From Hyphomicrobiales bacterium (GTDB taxonomy: Bacteria > Pseudomonadota > Alphaproteobacteria > Rhizobiales > Rhizobiaceae), in the NCBI GenBank assembly GCA_900470195.1, contig UEIJ01000001.1, positions 372,001-436,000 on the forward strand: a stretch of DNA of 64,000 bases, written 5' to 3'. The position numbers and the translations under genes were made by a program. The notes beneath the pieces were generated by a model. That model had not been told where the DNA came from. It worked only from the letters and a program-made list of their open reading frames with translations, and made no database searches. Position 1 is the first letter of the stretch; every line of letters starts with the position of its first letter. Shown here piece after piece: positions 34,229 to 44,624 of this stretch.

Positions 34229-35404
34229 TCAGCCTCCCAGAACGCTTGAGGCTTCGGCAGCGATCACCTGTTCCTCGTCGGTTGGGATCACGAGCACGGC
34301 GAGGCGGCTTGCCGGGCTGCTGATGACTGTCCGGTTCTCAGCGTTCGCGGCCGGGTCGAGATCGATGCCGAGCCACATCAGGCGGGTGCAGATATCGGCC
34401 CTGATCGCCGGCTGGTGCTCGCCGATACCGGCCGTGAACACCAACGCGTCGAGCCCGCCGAGCGTCGAGGCAAGTCGCGAGACTTCACCTGCGACACTGA
34501 AGCAGAACAGTTCGATCGCTTCCTTCGCTTCCGGCTCTTCACTTTCCAGAAGCGCGCGGCTGTCAGCACTGATGCCGGAGACCCCCAGTAGACCCGACTG
34601 GTGATAGAGGAGGTCCTCGATGTCGCTGAGATCGCGACCGGATCTTGCCAGATGCAGCACCACTCCGGCGTCGAGCGCTCCGCAGCGTGTTGCCATCGGC
34701 ACACCGTCGAGCGTCGAAAACCCCATGCTGGTGTCGCGGCTGGCACCGTTGCACATGGCGCAGAGGCTGGCACCGGACCCCAGATGGGCGACGACGACCT
34801 TGCCCGCCGCATGCTCCGGCCAGTTGCGGGCCAGTTCCCCCGCTATCGATCGATAGGAAAGCCCGTGAAAGCCATAACGTTTGATGCCTTCCTCGTGGAG
34901 CGCCCTTGGCAATGCGAAGCGTCGCGCGACCTCGGACATGGTGCGATGGAAGGCAGTGTCGAAAGAGGCGGTCTGCCTGAGCTCCGGTCGGAGGCGCGTG
35001 ATCGCACGGATGAGGCGCAGCGCCTGGGGCTGATGCAGCGGTGCAAGCGGTACGAGCGCCTCCATCTGCGCCATCAGCCGATCATCGATCAGGACGGCAC
35101 CATCGAACAGATCGCCGCCGTGCACGATACGGTGGCCGATCGCCATGACGCCGGACATGTCGTAATGCCACGAGAGGCGGCCGAAGGCCTCGCTCAAGAC
35201 ATCGTCCAATTCCTCCGCGGCTTCGGCTTCCAGTTCGATGTCGAAGCGATCCGGCCCCTCGGAAAGCTCGAAGCGCAACGGCGTCTTGCGAAAGTCGATC
35301 ATACCCTTGCCGATGCGTGTGAGCGCACCTTCGGAACGGGTAAAGAGGCCGATCTTGACCGTGGACGAGCCGGCGTTGAAGGTGACAAGCAGTTGCTCGC
35401 TCAT
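34229..35404 (-). CDS. ackA: Acetate kinase
   Basis: This 391-residue enzyme makes ATP and acetate from acetyl phosphate and ADP (reversible). Both family signatures are present: FNAGSSTVKIGLF at the N-terminus and GHRIVHGGDLFDG. The catalytic region has DTAFHRTM and HLGSGASLCAMCNG, then DTSMGFSTLDG. It overlaps the pta gene by four bases (ATGA). It can use acetyl phosphate from phosphoketolase (55694-58045) or from Pta. A propionate-kinase-like activity cannot be excluded. Confidence 0.93.
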   Translation of the reverse strand: MSEQLLVTFNAGSSTVKIGLFTRSEGALTRIGKGMIDFRKTPLRFELSEGPDRFDIELEAEAAEELDDVLSEAFGRLSWHYDMSGVMAIGHRIVHGGDLFDGAVLIDDRLMAQMEALVPLAPLHQPQALRLIRAITRLRPELRQTASFDTAFHRTMSEVARRFALPRALHEEGIKRYGFHGLSYRSIAGELARNWPEHAAGKVVVAHLGSGASLCAMCNGASRDTSMGFSTLDGVPMATRCGALDAGVVLHLARSGRDLSDIEDLLYHQSGLLGVSGISADSRALLESEEPEAKEAIELFCFSVAGEVSRLASTLGGLDALVFTAGIGEHQPAIRADICTRLMWLGIDLDPAANAENRTVISSPASRLAVLVIPTDEEQVIAAEASSVLGG

Positions 35405-36816
35405 GGCGTTGCTCCGGTTTGCGGCGCCTGGTTGCGAGCGACGAGGAGCCTTGCGAGCGTTGCCGAGGCGATGCGCGCCGAAAGCGGATCCGAGCGGCTG
35501 GTCAGCACGATCGGCACGCGAGCGCCGAGCACGATCCCGGCCGCCGTCGCCCCCGCGAAATAGATCAGTTGCTTGGCAAGCATATTGCCCGCCTCCAGGT
35601 CCGGCACGAGCAGAACATCGGCCTCGCCCGCAACCGGCGAGACGATCCCTTTTGTCCTCGCCGCCTCGATATTGATCGCATTGTCGAATGCAAGTGGGCC
35701 ATCGACGCGCCCGCCGGTGATCTGGCCACGCGCCGCCATTACCGTCAGCGCCGCGGCATCCAAGGTCGACGGCATCTTCGCATTGACGGTCTCGACGGCT
35801 GCGAGCACGGCAACGCGCGGCTCCTCGACGCCAAGCGCCCGGAGAAGATCGATGGCGTTCTGGCAGATATCGCGTTTCTGATCGAGCGTCGGCTGGATGT
35901 TGATCGCCGCATCGGTAACGATCAGCGGCTTGTCGTAAGCCGGGACATCGAGCGCGAAGACATGGCTGATGCGCCGTTCGGTTCTCAACCCGGAACCGGT
36001 CGCGATGACAGCGCCCAGAAGTTCATCGGTATGCAGGCTGCCCTTGACAAGAACCGCGACCTCACCAGCGACAGCAAGCTCCACCGCGCGTGCGGCCGCC
36101 GCGTGGCTATGGGCAACATCTTCGATTGCCATATCACCAAGATCGACCTTCGCAGCATCAGCAGCAGCACGGATCTTCGCGACCGGTCCGACCAGCAGCG
36201 GCTCGAACAGGCCCTGCTGGCGAACCTCGACTGCGGCCAGGATCGCGCCGGCAGAACAGGGGTGAACGACAGCGGCCCGCACCGGGGGCAGGCTGCGCGC
36301 TTCCGCGACGAAGGATTCGTACCGGCTCGCAGATGCCGAGGCCGTGGAGCCAGAGATGGAAGCAGCCTCGGTCCATTCGATGGATTGTTCGGGTGCAAGA
36401 ACTGTCGCCGTCCCGGTCAAAACAAGCTCACCTTTTTGATTGAAGCAAGTCGTTTCCAGCGCGACCATGCGCGTTTCGGTGTTCTTCTGCCTCACCTTCA
36501 CGCTTGCCGTGATCGTGTCGCCTGCGGCGACGGGTTTCACGAAGCGGAAGTCCTGCCCGAGATAGATCGTCCCGGGCCCCGGGAATCTTGTGCCGAGGAC
36601 GAGCGAAACGAGCGCTCCGGTCCAGAGGCCGTTGGCGACGATCTCGTTGAAGAGCGTCGTCGCTTCTGGCGCCGCATCGCAAGAAGCCGGCCAACTCCCG
36701 CCAGCCATGGCAGTCAGCAGATCGATATCGTTACGCCCAGCAACACGGGTGAGGCTCGCGGTATCGCCGACCTTGAGATCGGCGAAGGTATGGTTTCTCA
36801 GCAAATTGTCCGCCAT
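35401..36816 (-). CDS. pta: MaoC-like/phosphate acyltransferase fusion
   Basis: The protein has 471 residues. Residues ~1-150 form a MaoC-type hot-dog domain (FADLKVGDTASLTRVAGRND, ANGLWTGALVSLVLGTRFPGPG). Residues ~165-471 form a PTA_PTB phosphate acetyl/butyryltransferase domain (SLHTDELLGAVIATGSGLRTERRISHVF, DAAINIQPTLDQKRDI). The fusion occurs in alphaproteobacteria next to ackA, fabI and phaC. It interconverts acyl-CoA and acyl phosphate. GAGGG lies just before the ATG. Confidence 0.9.
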   Translation of the reverse strand: MADNLLRNHTFADLKVGDTASLTRVAGRNDIDLLTAMAGGSWPASCDAAPEATTLFNEIVANGLWTGALVSLVLGTRFPGPGTIYLGQDFRFVKPVAAGDTITASVKVRQKNTETRMVALETTCFNQKGELVLTGTATVLAPEQSIEWTEAASISGSTASASASRYESFVAEARSLPPVRAAVVHPCSAGAILAAVEVRQQGLFEPLLVGPVAKIRAAADAAKVDLGDMAIEDVAHSHAAAARAVELAVAGEVAVLVKGSLHTDELLGAVIATGSGLRTERRISHVFALDVPAYDKPLIVTDAAINIQPTLDQKRDICQNAIDLLRALGVEEPRVAVLAAVETVNAKMPSTLDAAALTVMAARGQITGGRVDGPLAFDNAINIEAARTKGIVSPVAGEADVLLVPDLEAGNMLAKQLIYFAGATAAGIVLGARVPIVLTSRSDPLSARIASATLARLLVARNQAPQTGATP

Positions 36817-36839
36817 CGCGCCCTCACTTCTGGAACACA

Positions 36840-36995
36840 TAGGTGCCGGGCGAAGCCGCGATGGGAGGGAGACCCTCCAGTCATCCGTGCCCTCAGCGCC
36901 TCGCGCGTCCGATCGATGGTGCGATAGACCTCTGTGCCCAAAGTTTTGTCAGAGATTTGCGTTGCCTCAACGTCCAACCTGCTCAAATCATTCAT
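36840..36995 (-). pseudogene. N-terminal remnant of a polyhydroxyalkanoate synthase (phaC-like)
   Basis: The ATG at 36995 overlaps the tetR stop. The product begins MNDLSRLDVEATQISDKTLG, followed by EVYRTIDRTREALRARMTGG, which resembles the N-terminal region of class I PhaC proteins that precede pta-ackA-fabI in related genomes. After about 40 codons homology ends, and the frame runs into the pta gene out of phase. The alpha/beta-hydrolase core with catalytic Cys is absent. A large deletion has therefore removed nearly the whole gene. Confidence 0.6.
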
Positions 36996-37606
36996 TGTCG
37001 CTCCCGACTGATCGGTAGGGTTGCTGTTGTCTGGCATTCCTTGTCATCGTTCATAAGAAACTCGACGACCTGGGATATCAGGATCGCGAGTTCGTGATCC
37101 TTGCCGCTCTTCTGGAGGGCTGACGTGCCGATAACGTCACGAAGGATGCTGACACCGGCCAGGAGAGCGGCGATCATTGACGCGCGCGGCTCGGACACGA
37201 GCTGACATTTGGACGCGAACGGCTTGACGAAGCCTTCGTCGATGAGCTCACGAAAGACCCGCGCAGCTTCGGGGCTGGAAAAGGATCGAGCGAGGATGTC
37301 GAATGGCCGGATCTCGTTGGCGCCCTTGTCGGCGAGGACGTCCTTTGCCAGTGTCATATGCAACTCGCTCGCCTCTCCGACCAGCCAGACCTCCGGGCGA
37401 AGCATCGCCCTGACGGCCTCCCGGAAAAGCTTCTCCTTCGACCCGAAGGATCGATGCACGTAAGCCATGTCGACGCCGACATCGGAGGCAATGTCACGAA
37501 GCCCTGTCTCTTCGTAGGAATGTGAGGAGAAGCGCAGGATCGCGGCCTTGAGGATGCGGTCACGCGTTGTGTCTTCCACGACCGGGCGGATAAGTCTGTT
37601 GGGCAT
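36992..37606 (-). CDS. TetR-family transcriptional regulator
   Basis: The protein has 204 residues. The N-terminal helix-turn-helix is typical (RDRILKAAILRFSSHSYEETGLRDIASDVGVDMAYVHRSFGSKEKLFREAV), followed by an all-helical ligand domain. It is the first gene of the unit leading into phaC', pta and ackA, and divergent from gltS. Its own promoter contains the shared 16-bp palindrome (37656-37671), which makes it a leading candidate for the protein that reads all copies. GGAGAG lies three bases before the ATG, and longer in-frame starts have weaker SDs. Confidence 0.87.
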   Translation of the reverse strand: MPNRLIRPVVEDTTRDRILKAAILRFSSHSYEETGLRDIASDVGVDMAYVHRSFGSKEKLFREAVRAMLRPEVWLVGEASELHMTLAKDVLADKGANEIRPFDILARSFSSPEAARVFRELIDEGFVKPFASKCQLVSEPRASMIAALLAGVSILRDVIGTSALQKSGKDHELAILISQVVEFLMNDDKECQTTATLPISRERQ

Positions 37607-37655
37607 AATCTCTCCAGATTGACGGTTGAAAGGTTTATCGGCATAAGTGTGGTTA

Positions 37656-37671
37656 GTCAACAGCGGATGAC
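37656..37671 (-). promoter_or_regulatory. Shared island palindrome, copy b (tetR promoter)
   Basis: On the minus strand this is GTCATCCGCTGTTGAC, with the TTGACT end facing tetR and GATAAA 15 bp further on. It lies 50 bp from the tetR start and 167 bp from the divergent gltS start, so it could affect both. Confidence 0.7.
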
Positions 37672-37837
37672 TTCCCTTTGGCTAACGCTGGAATGGTCTG
37701 TTCGTTCCATTCCTGCAAACTCGGAGTACTCACGCCGAATTACTTGGCGGGGATCCGATTCATAGCAATCCTGTTCGGCAGTAACGATCCAAGCGTCGCA
37801 ACGCCGTCTATCACTTCGCGTCCAATGTCAGGTCAAG

Positions 37838-39034
37838 ATGGAAATCGATGCTTTCTACACATTCACCATTGCTATCACGCTTTTGTTGGTGGGCAAGATC
37901 GTCACCGTGAAGACGCCGCTCCTGCGAAAATACTCCATTCCGGAACCCGTGGTTGGAGGACTTCTCTGCACGGTCGTCGTCGCTCTCTTCTATGCGGCGT
38001 TCGATAGACGGATCACTTTCGATCTCCAGATGCGTGACTTCCTTTTACTGCTATTCTTTGCCGGTGTCGGATTGAAGGCGGATGTCAAGACATTGCTTGC
38101 AGGCGGTCGCCCGCTAGCCATTCTGCTCTCGCTCGCAATCGCCTTCATCCTCATTCAAAATCTCACCGGCGTGGGCATGGCCACGGTCTTCGGCCTTGAA
38201 GCGAGGGCCGGACTGATGGTGGGATCAATTTCGCTGACGGGCGGGATCGGTACGACGCTCGCCTGGGCGCCAATTTTCATCGAAAGGCTTGGCATCCCGA
38301 ATGCTATGGAACTTGGCGTCGCGGCCAACACCATCGGATTGATCGCAGCTTGCATGATCGGCGGCCCGGTCGCTGCTTACCTGATCAAGCGCCATAGCGT
38401 CGTCCCTACCCATTCCGCGGAACTCGACATAGGCGCTTCCAATGATGGCCGGCAATCCGGGCTGGATTATTTCTGTGTCCTTTGGGCGCTCCTCGCCCTG
38501 AACCTGGCTCTGATTCTCGGTCTCGGCATCAGTCACATTCTCGCTCTCACCGGTCTCAATCTTCCAGGCTTCGTAAGCTGCCTCATGGCCGGGATCGTCA
38601 TCCGGAACCTCATGCCGATTGCTGTCAGTTCCAGGGTGCTCAGACTATGGCCCGGCGTGGATGACGGCCTTGCTCTGATATCAGACCTTGCGCTCGGCCT
38701 TTTTCTGACGATGGCATTGATGGGCCTTCAGCTCTGGCAGCTCAACGGCGTCTTCATATTCGTTGCCTGCGCCCTGGCCGTTCAAATCGCACTCGCGATC
38801 ATCTTCACGATCGTCGTCGTATTCCGTCTTATGGGACGCGACTACGAGGCCGTGGTGATATCAGCCGGCTTCGGCGGGATAGCTCTCGGGTCGACGGCGA
38901 CCGCGATCGCCAACATGACTGCGGTCACCCAGCAACATGGCGCGTCGCATCGCGCCTTTGTCGTTGTGCCTCTGGTATGCGGCTTCTTCATTGATATCGT
39001 CAATGCCTTAATCATCTCGGCTTTCGTCGGCTGA
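37838..39034 (+). CDS. gltS: Sodium/glutamate symporter
   Basis: This 398-residue inner-membrane carrier has about 10-12 helices in two inverted halves. GltS-family blocks are YSIPEPVVGGLLCTVV (first half), GSISLTGGIGTTLAWAP (re-entrant loop with Gly-rich substrate site) and its counterpart SAGFGGIALGSTATAIANM near the C-terminus. It imports glutamate with Na+. Sodium coupling may be relevant next to the Na+-NQR operon. It is divergent from tetR. Confidence 0.9.
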   Translation: MEIDAFYTFTIAITLLLVGKIVTVKTPLLRKYSIPEPVVGGLLCTVVVALFYAAFDRRITFDLQMRDFLLLLFFAGVGLKADVKTLLAGGRPLAILLSLAIAFILIQNLTGVGMATVFGLEARAGLMVGSISLTGGIGTTLAWAPIFIERLGIPNAMELGVAANTIGLIAACMIGGPVAAYLIKRHSVVPTHSAELDIGASNDGRQSGLDYFCVLWALLALNLALILGLGISHILALTGLNLPGFVSCLMAGIVIRNLMPIAVSSRVLRLWPGVDDGLALISDLALGLFLTMALMGLQLWQLNGVFIFVACALAVQIALAIIFTIVVVFRLMGRDYEAVVISAGFGGIALGSTATAIANMTAVTQQHGASHRAFVVVPLVCGFFIDIVNALIISAFVG

Positions 39035-39156
39035 TGAAACCGTTTCGTTTCGTCATGGCTGCAGCGACGACATGGTTCACGGTGTCGTCACCCGACGAGA
39101 TACGAAGCCGGCAACCGGCACGCCGTGGTATTACAGCCTTGACCATTGACATGCCT

Positions 39157-39172
39157 GTCATCAGGTGATGAT
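39157..39172 (+). promoter_or_regulatory. Shared island palindrome, copy c (exporter promoter)
   Basis: GTCATCAGGTGATGAT, the variant with GATGA in both halves. A TTGACA at 39146-39151 lies just upstream, so the palindrome would occupy the space between -35 and -10 if that hexamer is used. It is 77 bp before the small frame at 39249 and 415 bp before hlyD. Confidence 0.65.
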
Positions 39173-39248
39173 ATGTTCTGAATTTCAAATCACGCGCTGA
39201 TGATACTGGGGCAAATAGCAGTTCTTCACGCAAACACTCAGGTGGGCA

Positions 39249-39590
39249 ATGAAGAACGCTCCAACAAAACCGCCTTTCGCGGCGGCTTTCCAAAGTATAC
39301 GCCTCGCTTACACGAGAAAAATCAGGTTCAAGACCTGCTTTGACGACGGATGGCGGTCACGCTTCGCTTCTGCCGGATTTCCAGAATTTTCAAGTGACCG
39401 CATCAGATCGAACTTTCATCAGCAAGCCGGTTGGGCAGCCGTGACGTCTCGCGTCCGCCCAACGGCGGGTTTGCGCCACCAAGGCAGGCTCCTCACCATG
39501 ACAATGACCCTCTGCACCCTGACATCAGATCGTTTCCGCGTCCAAGCCCAGCTCGCTTATGCAACCGCGAAAGGGGAAGTCCGCTCATGA
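39249..39590 (+). CDS. Possible leader ORF coupled to the exporter genes
   Basis: This 113-codon frame starts with ATG after GGTGGG and ends TGA overlapping the hlyD-like ATG (ATGA). It therefore has the placement of a translationally coupled first gene behind the palindrome at 39157. The product starts MKNAPTKPPFAAAFQSIRLA, is basic, has no membrane segment, and belongs to no family I recognise. Codon use looks less regular than that of its neighbours. It may be a leader, a gene remnant, or chance. Confidence 0.35.
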   Translation: MKNAPTKPPFAAAFQSIRLAYTRKIRFKTCFDDGWRSRFASAGFPEFSSDRIRSNFHQQAGWAAVTSRVRPTAGLRHQGRLLTMTMTLCTLTSDRFRVQAQLAYATAKGEVRS

Positions 39591-40654
39591 AATCGCTGAA
39601 GAACTGGATCATTGGCGTCGTCGTCATTGCTGTCGTTGCCGGTGGTTATTACGCATTGCGCATTTACGACCCATCCGGTCTGCCGGCCGGGATTGCCGGC
39701 GGAAACGGCCGCATCGAAGCGACCGAAATCGACATTTCCACCAAGACCGCGGGACGCATCAAGGAGATCCTGGTCGATGAAGGCGCGTTCGTGACGGCCG
39801 GCCAGGTCCTCGCCGTCATGGATACGCAACAGCTTGAAGCGCAGCGAAAGCAGGCCGAAGCGTCACTGCAGCGCGCCGCCATCAGCGTCGATACCGCCCG
39901 AAGCCTTCTGTCCCAGCGTGAAGCGGAACGTGAGGCTGCCGCCGCGGTGATCGGCCAGCGGGAAGCCGAACAGGATGCCGCGGAACGCAAACTTGCGCGC
40001 ACCGAGCAATTGATCCGCACCAACACGACATCGCAGCAGACGTTTGACGACGACCGCGCATCCGCACAGAGAGCCCGCGCCGCCGTCGCGGCCTCAAAGG
40101 CGTCCCTTTCCGCTTCAGAGGCAGCAATCGGCGCCGCCAAGGCCCAGATCGTCGATGCCGAGGCGTCCGTCGTGGCCGCCCAGGCTGCTATTGAAAGCAT
40201 TGTTGCTGATATCAACGACAGCACGCTGAGATCACCCCGCGAAGGACGCGTGCAATACCGCGTAGCCCAGCCGGGTGAAGTGCTGTCGGCTGGAGGTCGG
40301 GTCCTCAACATCGTCGATCTGAGCGATGTCTATATGACCTTCTTCCTGCCCACAGAGCAGGCGGGCCGCATTCCGTTAGGATCGGATGTGCGTCTGGTTC
40401 TCGATGCCGCGCCCCAATATGTCATCCCAGCCAAAGCGAGCTTCGTGGCGGACGTCGCGCAGTTCACGCCAAAAACCGTCGAGACCGAGGAAGAGCGCCA
40501 GAAGCTGATGTTCCGCATCAGGGCGAAGATCGCGCCTGAACTGCTCCGCGAGCATATCCAATACGTCAAGACAGGGCTTCCCGGCATGGCCTATGTCCGC
40601 ATCGCGCAGGATGCCGAATGGCCTGCTCATCTTAACGAGGCGCTGGTGAAATGA
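39587..40654 (+). CDS. HlyD-family membrane fusion protein (YhiI-like)
   Basis: The protein has 355 residues. An N-terminal helix ([19 protein letters not shown]) is followed by a biotinyl-lipoyl-like barrel half ([21 protein letters not shown]), a long Ala/Glu/Gln-rich coiled coil (residues ~95-215) and the second barrel half ([20 protein letters not shown]). It links the inner-membrane ABC exporter to an outer-membrane channel. Its stop overlaps the rbbA-like start (ATGA). Order and sizes match yhiI-rbbA-yhhJ of E. coli. Confidence 0.88.
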   Translation: MKSLKNWIIGVVVIAVVAGGYYALRIYDPSGLPAGIAGGNGRIEATEIDISTKTAGRIKEILVDEGAFVTAGQVLAVMDTQQLEAQRKQAEASLQRAAISVDTARSLLSQREAEREAAAAVIGQREAEQDAAERKLARTEQLIRTNTTSQQTFDDDRASAQRARAAVAASKASLSASEAAIGAAKAQIVDAEASVVAAQAAIESIVADINDSTLRSPREGRVQYRVAQPGEVLSAGGRVLNIVDLSDVYMTFFLPTEQAGRIPLGSDVRLVLDAAPQYVIPAKASFVADVAQFTPKTVETEEERQKLMFRIRAKIAPELLREHIQYVKTGLPGMAYVRIAQDAEWPAHLNEALVK

Positions 40655-43437
40655 GCGGTTCGTTGCCAGGAGAGCAAAATGCGCGAGAGCCCGCTCCTGC
40701 GGTTGTGAAGATCGCGGATGTTAGTCTGTCCTATGGCAAGACGCGCGCGCTCGACGCGATCTCTCTCGATATTCCCGCCGGGATAATGGTCGGATTGATC
40801 GGTCCCGACGGTGTGGGAAAATCCAGCCTGCTCAGCCTGGTTGCCGGCGCTCATAAGATTCAGGACGGCCATATCGAAGTCCTGGGCGGCGACATCGCTG
40901 ACAAGAAGCACCGAGACCGGATCTGCCCGCAGATCGCTTACATGCCGCAGGGGCTGGGCAAGAATCTCTACCCGACGTTATCGGTGTTCGAGAACATCGA
41001 GTTTTTTGCGCGCCTTTTCGGTCAGGACAAACGCGAGCGAGAAATGCGCATCGACGATTTGCTAAAGCGCACGGGCCTCGCCCCCTTTCCTGATCGACCG
41101 GCCGGCAAACTGTCCGGCGGCATGAAGCAGAAGGTCGGGCTTTGCTGCGCTCTGATCCATGACCCCGATCTGCTCATCCTCGACGAGCCGACCACCGGTG
41201 TCGACCCGTTGTCGCGCCGCCAGTTCTGGGAATTGATCGACGATATCCGCCGCGACCGCCCGTCGATGAGCGTGGTCGTCGCCACCGCCTATATGGAGGA
41301 AGCCCAGCGCTTCGACTGGCTGGTCGCGATGGATGACGCCAAGATACTCGCAACAGGCACACCTGATGAACTGCTCGCGCGCACCGGAGCCGCGAACCTC
41401 GACGCAGCCTTCGTCGCCCTGCTCCCGGAAGAACGTCGCCGCGGCCATCGCGAGGTCGTCATACCGCCACGATCCGATGAATCCCAGACGGACTTCGCTA
41501 TCGAGGCCGAACATCTGACCATGCGGTTCGGCGACTTCACCGCAGTCGATAACGTTAGTTTCCAGATCCCGCGCGGAGAGATATTCGGCTTTCTCGGCTC
41601 GAATGGTTGCGGCAAGACCACGACGATGAAGATGCTGACCGGCCTGCTGGCGGCAACAGAGGGAACGGCGAAGCTGTTCGGCCAAGAGGTCGATCCGAAG
41701 GATATCGAGGTCAGGCGCAAGGTCGGCTATATGAGCCAGGCCTTCTCGCTCTACACCGAGCTTACGGTCCGCCAGAACCTCGACTTGCACGCCAGGCTGT
41801 TCAACCTGCCGGCTGAGAAAATTCCAGCGCGCATTGCGGAGATGGCGGAACGCTTCGATCTTACCGAAATCATGGATGCCTTGCCGGATGCGCTGCCACT
41901 CGGGATACGGCAGCGATTGTCGCTCGCGGTCGCCATGATCCATGCGCCTGACATTCTGATCCTTGACGAACCCACCTCGGGCGTCGATCCGGTGGCGCGC
42001 GACGGGTTCTGGCAGATCCTCTCCGACCTGTCGCGCAAAGATGGCGTGACCATCTTCGTTTCGACCCATTTCATGAACGAAGCCGAGCTTTGCGACCGTA
42101 TCTCGCTCATGCATGCCGGCAAGGTGCTCGTCAGCGACACACCGCGCGGCATCATCGAGACACGTTCAGCCAAGACGCTGGAGGAAGCCTTCATTTCCTA
42201 TCTGGAGGAGGCCATCGGCGAACAGGCTTCACCTGCGTCCGCCCCACTCACGCAGCGTGAAGAGGCGGATGAAGCCGCTGCGCCCCCGCCGGCCTCATCC
42301 GCCAGCTCCAGTTTCAATCTGCGCCGTATGCTGGCCTATACACGACGCGAGTCGCTCGAACTCCGCAGGGATCCGATCCGCGCGACGCTGGCTATCCTCG
42401 GCAGCGTCATTTTGATGTTCGTCATCGGTTTCGGCATCAACATGGATATCGAGAACCTGTCCTTTGCTGTGCTCGATCGGGACGACACGACGATCAGCCG
42501 CGATTACACGCTTCAGATCGCCGGATCGCGCTATTTCACGGAAAAGGCGCCGATTGTCGATTACAACGATCTGGACCGTCGCATGCGTAACGGCGAACTC
42601 AGCCTCGCATTGGAAATCCCTCCAGGCTTCGGGCGCGATGTCGCACGTGGCACCAATGTCGAGATTGGTGCCTGGATCGACGGCGCCATGCCTTCGAGAG
42701 CCGAGACCGTACGAGGCTACGTGCAGGGCATGCATCAGACATGGCTCACCCAAAAGGCGCGTGAACTCTATGGTGACGCAGCAACGATCGGCAATTTCCA
42801 GATCGCCCTTCGATACCGCTACAATCCGAGTGTCGAGAGCCTCAAGGCGATGGTGCCGGCGGTCATACCGCTGTTGCTGATGATGATCCCGGCTATGCTC
42901 GCGGTTCTGAGCGTGGTGCGCGAGAAGGAGCTCGGCTCCATCATCAATTTCTATGTGACGCCGGTGACGAGGATCGAATTCCTGCTCGGCAAGCAGATCC
43001 CTTACATCGCGCTTGCCATGCTCAACTTCTTCATGCTGACGGCATTCGCAATCTTCGTCTTCCAGGTGCCGCTGACTGGCAGCTTCCTGACGCTGACGGG
43101 TGCCGCGCTGCTCTACGTCACGGCTGCAACCGGGCTCGGACTGCTGATTTCCACCTTCATGAACAGCCAGATCGCGGCAATTTTTGGCACAGCGCTGCTA
43201 ACCCTCATTCCGGCCGTGCAGTATTCGGGGATGATCGATCCGGTCTCCTCGCTTCAAGGTGCGGGCGCCTATATCGGCCAGATTTATCCGACGACCTATT
43301 TTGTCACCATCGTGCGTGGCACGTTCTCGAAGGCTCTCGAGTTCAAGGATCTCGCCGCCTCCTTCATTCCACTTTTAATCGCCGTCCCGGTTCTTCTTTG
43401 CTGCGGGGCGGCACTTCTCAAGAAACAGGCGGGGTGA
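40651..43437 (+). CDS. Fused ABC exporter: two ATPase domains plus ABC-2 permease (RbbA-type)
   Basis: The protein has 928 residues. ATPase 1 has Walker [10 protein letters not shown] (residues 51-59), signature [11 protein letters not shown] and Walker [14 protein letters not shown]. ATPase 2 has Walker [10 protein letters not shown] (near 317) and Walker [14 protein letters not shown], but its signature reads [10 protein letters not shown] instead of LSGGQ. From about residue 570 follows an ABC-2 permease: one helix ([18 protein letters not shown]), a large periplasmic loop, then five helices. RbbA was named for ribosome association in E. coli, but the architecture is an exporter. The substrate is unknown; drugs or lipids are candidates. 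Confidence 0.9.
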   Translation: MSGSLPGEQNAREPAPAVVKIADVSLSYGKTRALDAISLDIPAGIMVGLIGPDGVGKSSLLSLVAGAHKIQDGHIEVLGGDIADKKHRDRICPQIAYMPQGLGKNLYPTLSVFENIEFFARLFGQDKREREMRIDDLLKRTGLAPFPDRPAGKLSGGMKQKVGLCCALIHDPDLLILDEPTTGVDPLSRRQFWELIDDIRRDRPSMSVVVATAYMEEAQRFDWLVAMDDAKILATGTPDELLARTGAANLDAAFVALLPEERRRGHREVVIPPRSDESQTDFAIEAEHLTMRFGDFTAVDNVSFQIPRGEIFGFLGSNGCGKTTTMKMLTGLLAATEGTAKLFGQEVDPKDIEVRRKVGYMSQAFSLYTELTVRQNLDLHARLFNLPAEKIPARIAEMAERFDLTEIMDALPDALPLGIRQRLSLAVAMIHAPDILILDEPTSGVDPVARDGFWQILSDLSRKDGVTIFVSTHFMNEAELCDRISLMHAGKVLVSDTPRGIIETRSAKTLEEAFISYLEEAIGEQASPASAPLTQREEADEAAAPPPASSASSSFNLRRMLAYTRRESLELRRDPIRATLAILGSVILMFVIGFGINMDIENLSFAVLDRDDTTISRDYTLQIAGSRYFTEKAPIVDYNDLDRRMRNGELSLALEIPPGFGRDVARGTNVEIGAWIDGAMPSRAETVRGYVQGMHQTWLTQKARELYGDAATIGNFQIALRYRYNPSVESLKAMVPAVIPLLLMMIPAMLAVLSVVREKELGSIINFYVTPVTRIEFLLGKQIPYIALAMLNFFMLTAFAIFVFQVPLTGSFLTLTGAALLYVTAATGLGLLISTFMNSQIAAIFGTALLTLIPAVQYSGMIDPVSSLQGAGAYIGQIYPTTYFVTIVRGTFSKALEFKDLAASFIPLLIAVPVLLCCGAALLKKQAG

Positions 43438-43440
43438 TCC

Positions 43441-44553
43441 ATGCGCTTGGCCAACATCGCCCAACTCGGCGTCAAGGAGCTGCGCGGTCTCGCCCGTGAC
43501 CCCATGCTCGTCGTCCTGATCCTCTATGCCTTCACCCTGTCGATCTACACGGCATCGACTTCAATGCCCGAGACACTCAACAAGGCGGCTATCGCCGTCG
43601 TCGATGAGGACCAGTCGCCGGTTTCCTTCCGCATCCTGACCGCGTTCTACCCGCCGTATTTTTCGATCCCGAAGCTCATATCGCAACATGAGATGGACAG
43701 TCGCATGGACGCCGGTATCGATACTTTCGCCCTCAACATTCCACCCAATTTCCAGCGCGATCTGCTCGCCGGCAGAGCGCCTACCATCCAGCTTAACGTT
43801 GACGCCACCCGCATGTCGCAGGCCTTCAGCGGCGGCGGATACATCCAGTCCATCGTCTCCAGTGAAGTCAGCGAATATCTCAACCGGTACAGGGGTGGCA
43901 CAGAGGTTCCTGTCGATCTGGCGCTGCGGTCCCGCTTCAACCAGGAACTCAACAAGGGCTGGTTCGGCGCCATTACCAACGTGATCTCGTCCATCACCAT
44001 GCTGTCGATCGTCCTCACCGGCGCGGCCCTCATCCGCGAGCGCGAGCACGGGACGATCGAGCATCTGCTGGTGATGCCGGTGACGCCGACCGAGATCATG
44101 CTCAGCAAGATCTGGTCGATGGGGCTTGTCGTTCTCGTTGCTTCCGCTGTCTCGATCGTGTTCGTCGTGCAGGGCGTCCTTCAGGTTCCCATTCAAGGCT
44201 CTGTCGGCCTTTTTCTGGCAGGGGCGGCGCTACAGCTCATCGCCACGACATGCATGGGGATCTTCCTTGCGACGATCGCCGGGTCCATGCCGCAGTTCGG
44301 CCTGTTGCTGATGCTCGTCCTGCTGCCGTTGCAGGTCCTGTCAGGCGGCGTCACGCCCCGCGAGAGCATGCCTCAGGTCATCCAGGACATCATGATGGCC
44401 GCGCCGAACACACATTTCGTCATCCTCGCCCAGTCGATCCTGTTTCGCGGGGCGGGCCTCGATGTGGTGTGGCCGCAGTTGCTGACGCTCGTTTTGATCG
44501 GGGCGGCACTGTTCGTATTCGCGCTGCGCCGCTTCCGAAGCTTCCTACGATAG
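43441..44553 (+). CDS. ABC-2 type permease (YhhJ-like)
   Basis: The permease has 370 residues. It has one N-terminal helix (PMLVVLILYAFTLSIYTA), a large periplasmic domain (residues ~45-175), then five helices, with the ABC-2 loop EREHGTIEHLLVMPVTPTEIMLSK before them. It forms a heteromer with the permease half of the RbbA-like protein. The gene starts three bases after that gene, so the three exporter genes form one transcript. Confidence 0.88.
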   Translation: MRLANIAQLGVKELRGLARDPMLVVLILYAFTLSIYTASTSMPETLNKAAIAVVDEDQSPVSFRILTAFYPPYFSIPKLISQHEMDSRMDAGIDTFALNIPPNFQRDLLAGRAPTIQLNVDATRMSQAFSGGGYIQSIVSSEVSEYLNRYRGGTEVPVDLALRSRFNQELNKGWFGAITNVISSITMLSIVLTGAALIREREHGTIEHLLVMPVTPTEIMLSKIWSMGLVVLVASAVSIVFVVQGVLQVPIQGSVGLFLAGAALQLIATTCMGIFLATIAGSMPQFGLLLMLVLLPLQVLSGGVTPRESMPQVIQDIMMAAPNTHFVILAQSILFRGAGLDVVWPQLLTLVLIGAALFVFALRRFRSFLR

Positions 44554-44624
44554 GAGCGGGTACCGTGCAACGGACCAAACCGCTCGATCGAAGGGTAACA
44601 ACTATAAATCCGGATCAGGAGATA

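Noticed and set aside
40651-43437. RbbA-like gene as a ribosome-associated factor
   Set aside because: Despite the family name, the ABC-2 permease half and the adjacent HlyD and YhhJ genes indicate an exporter; ribosome binding cannot be read from sequence.
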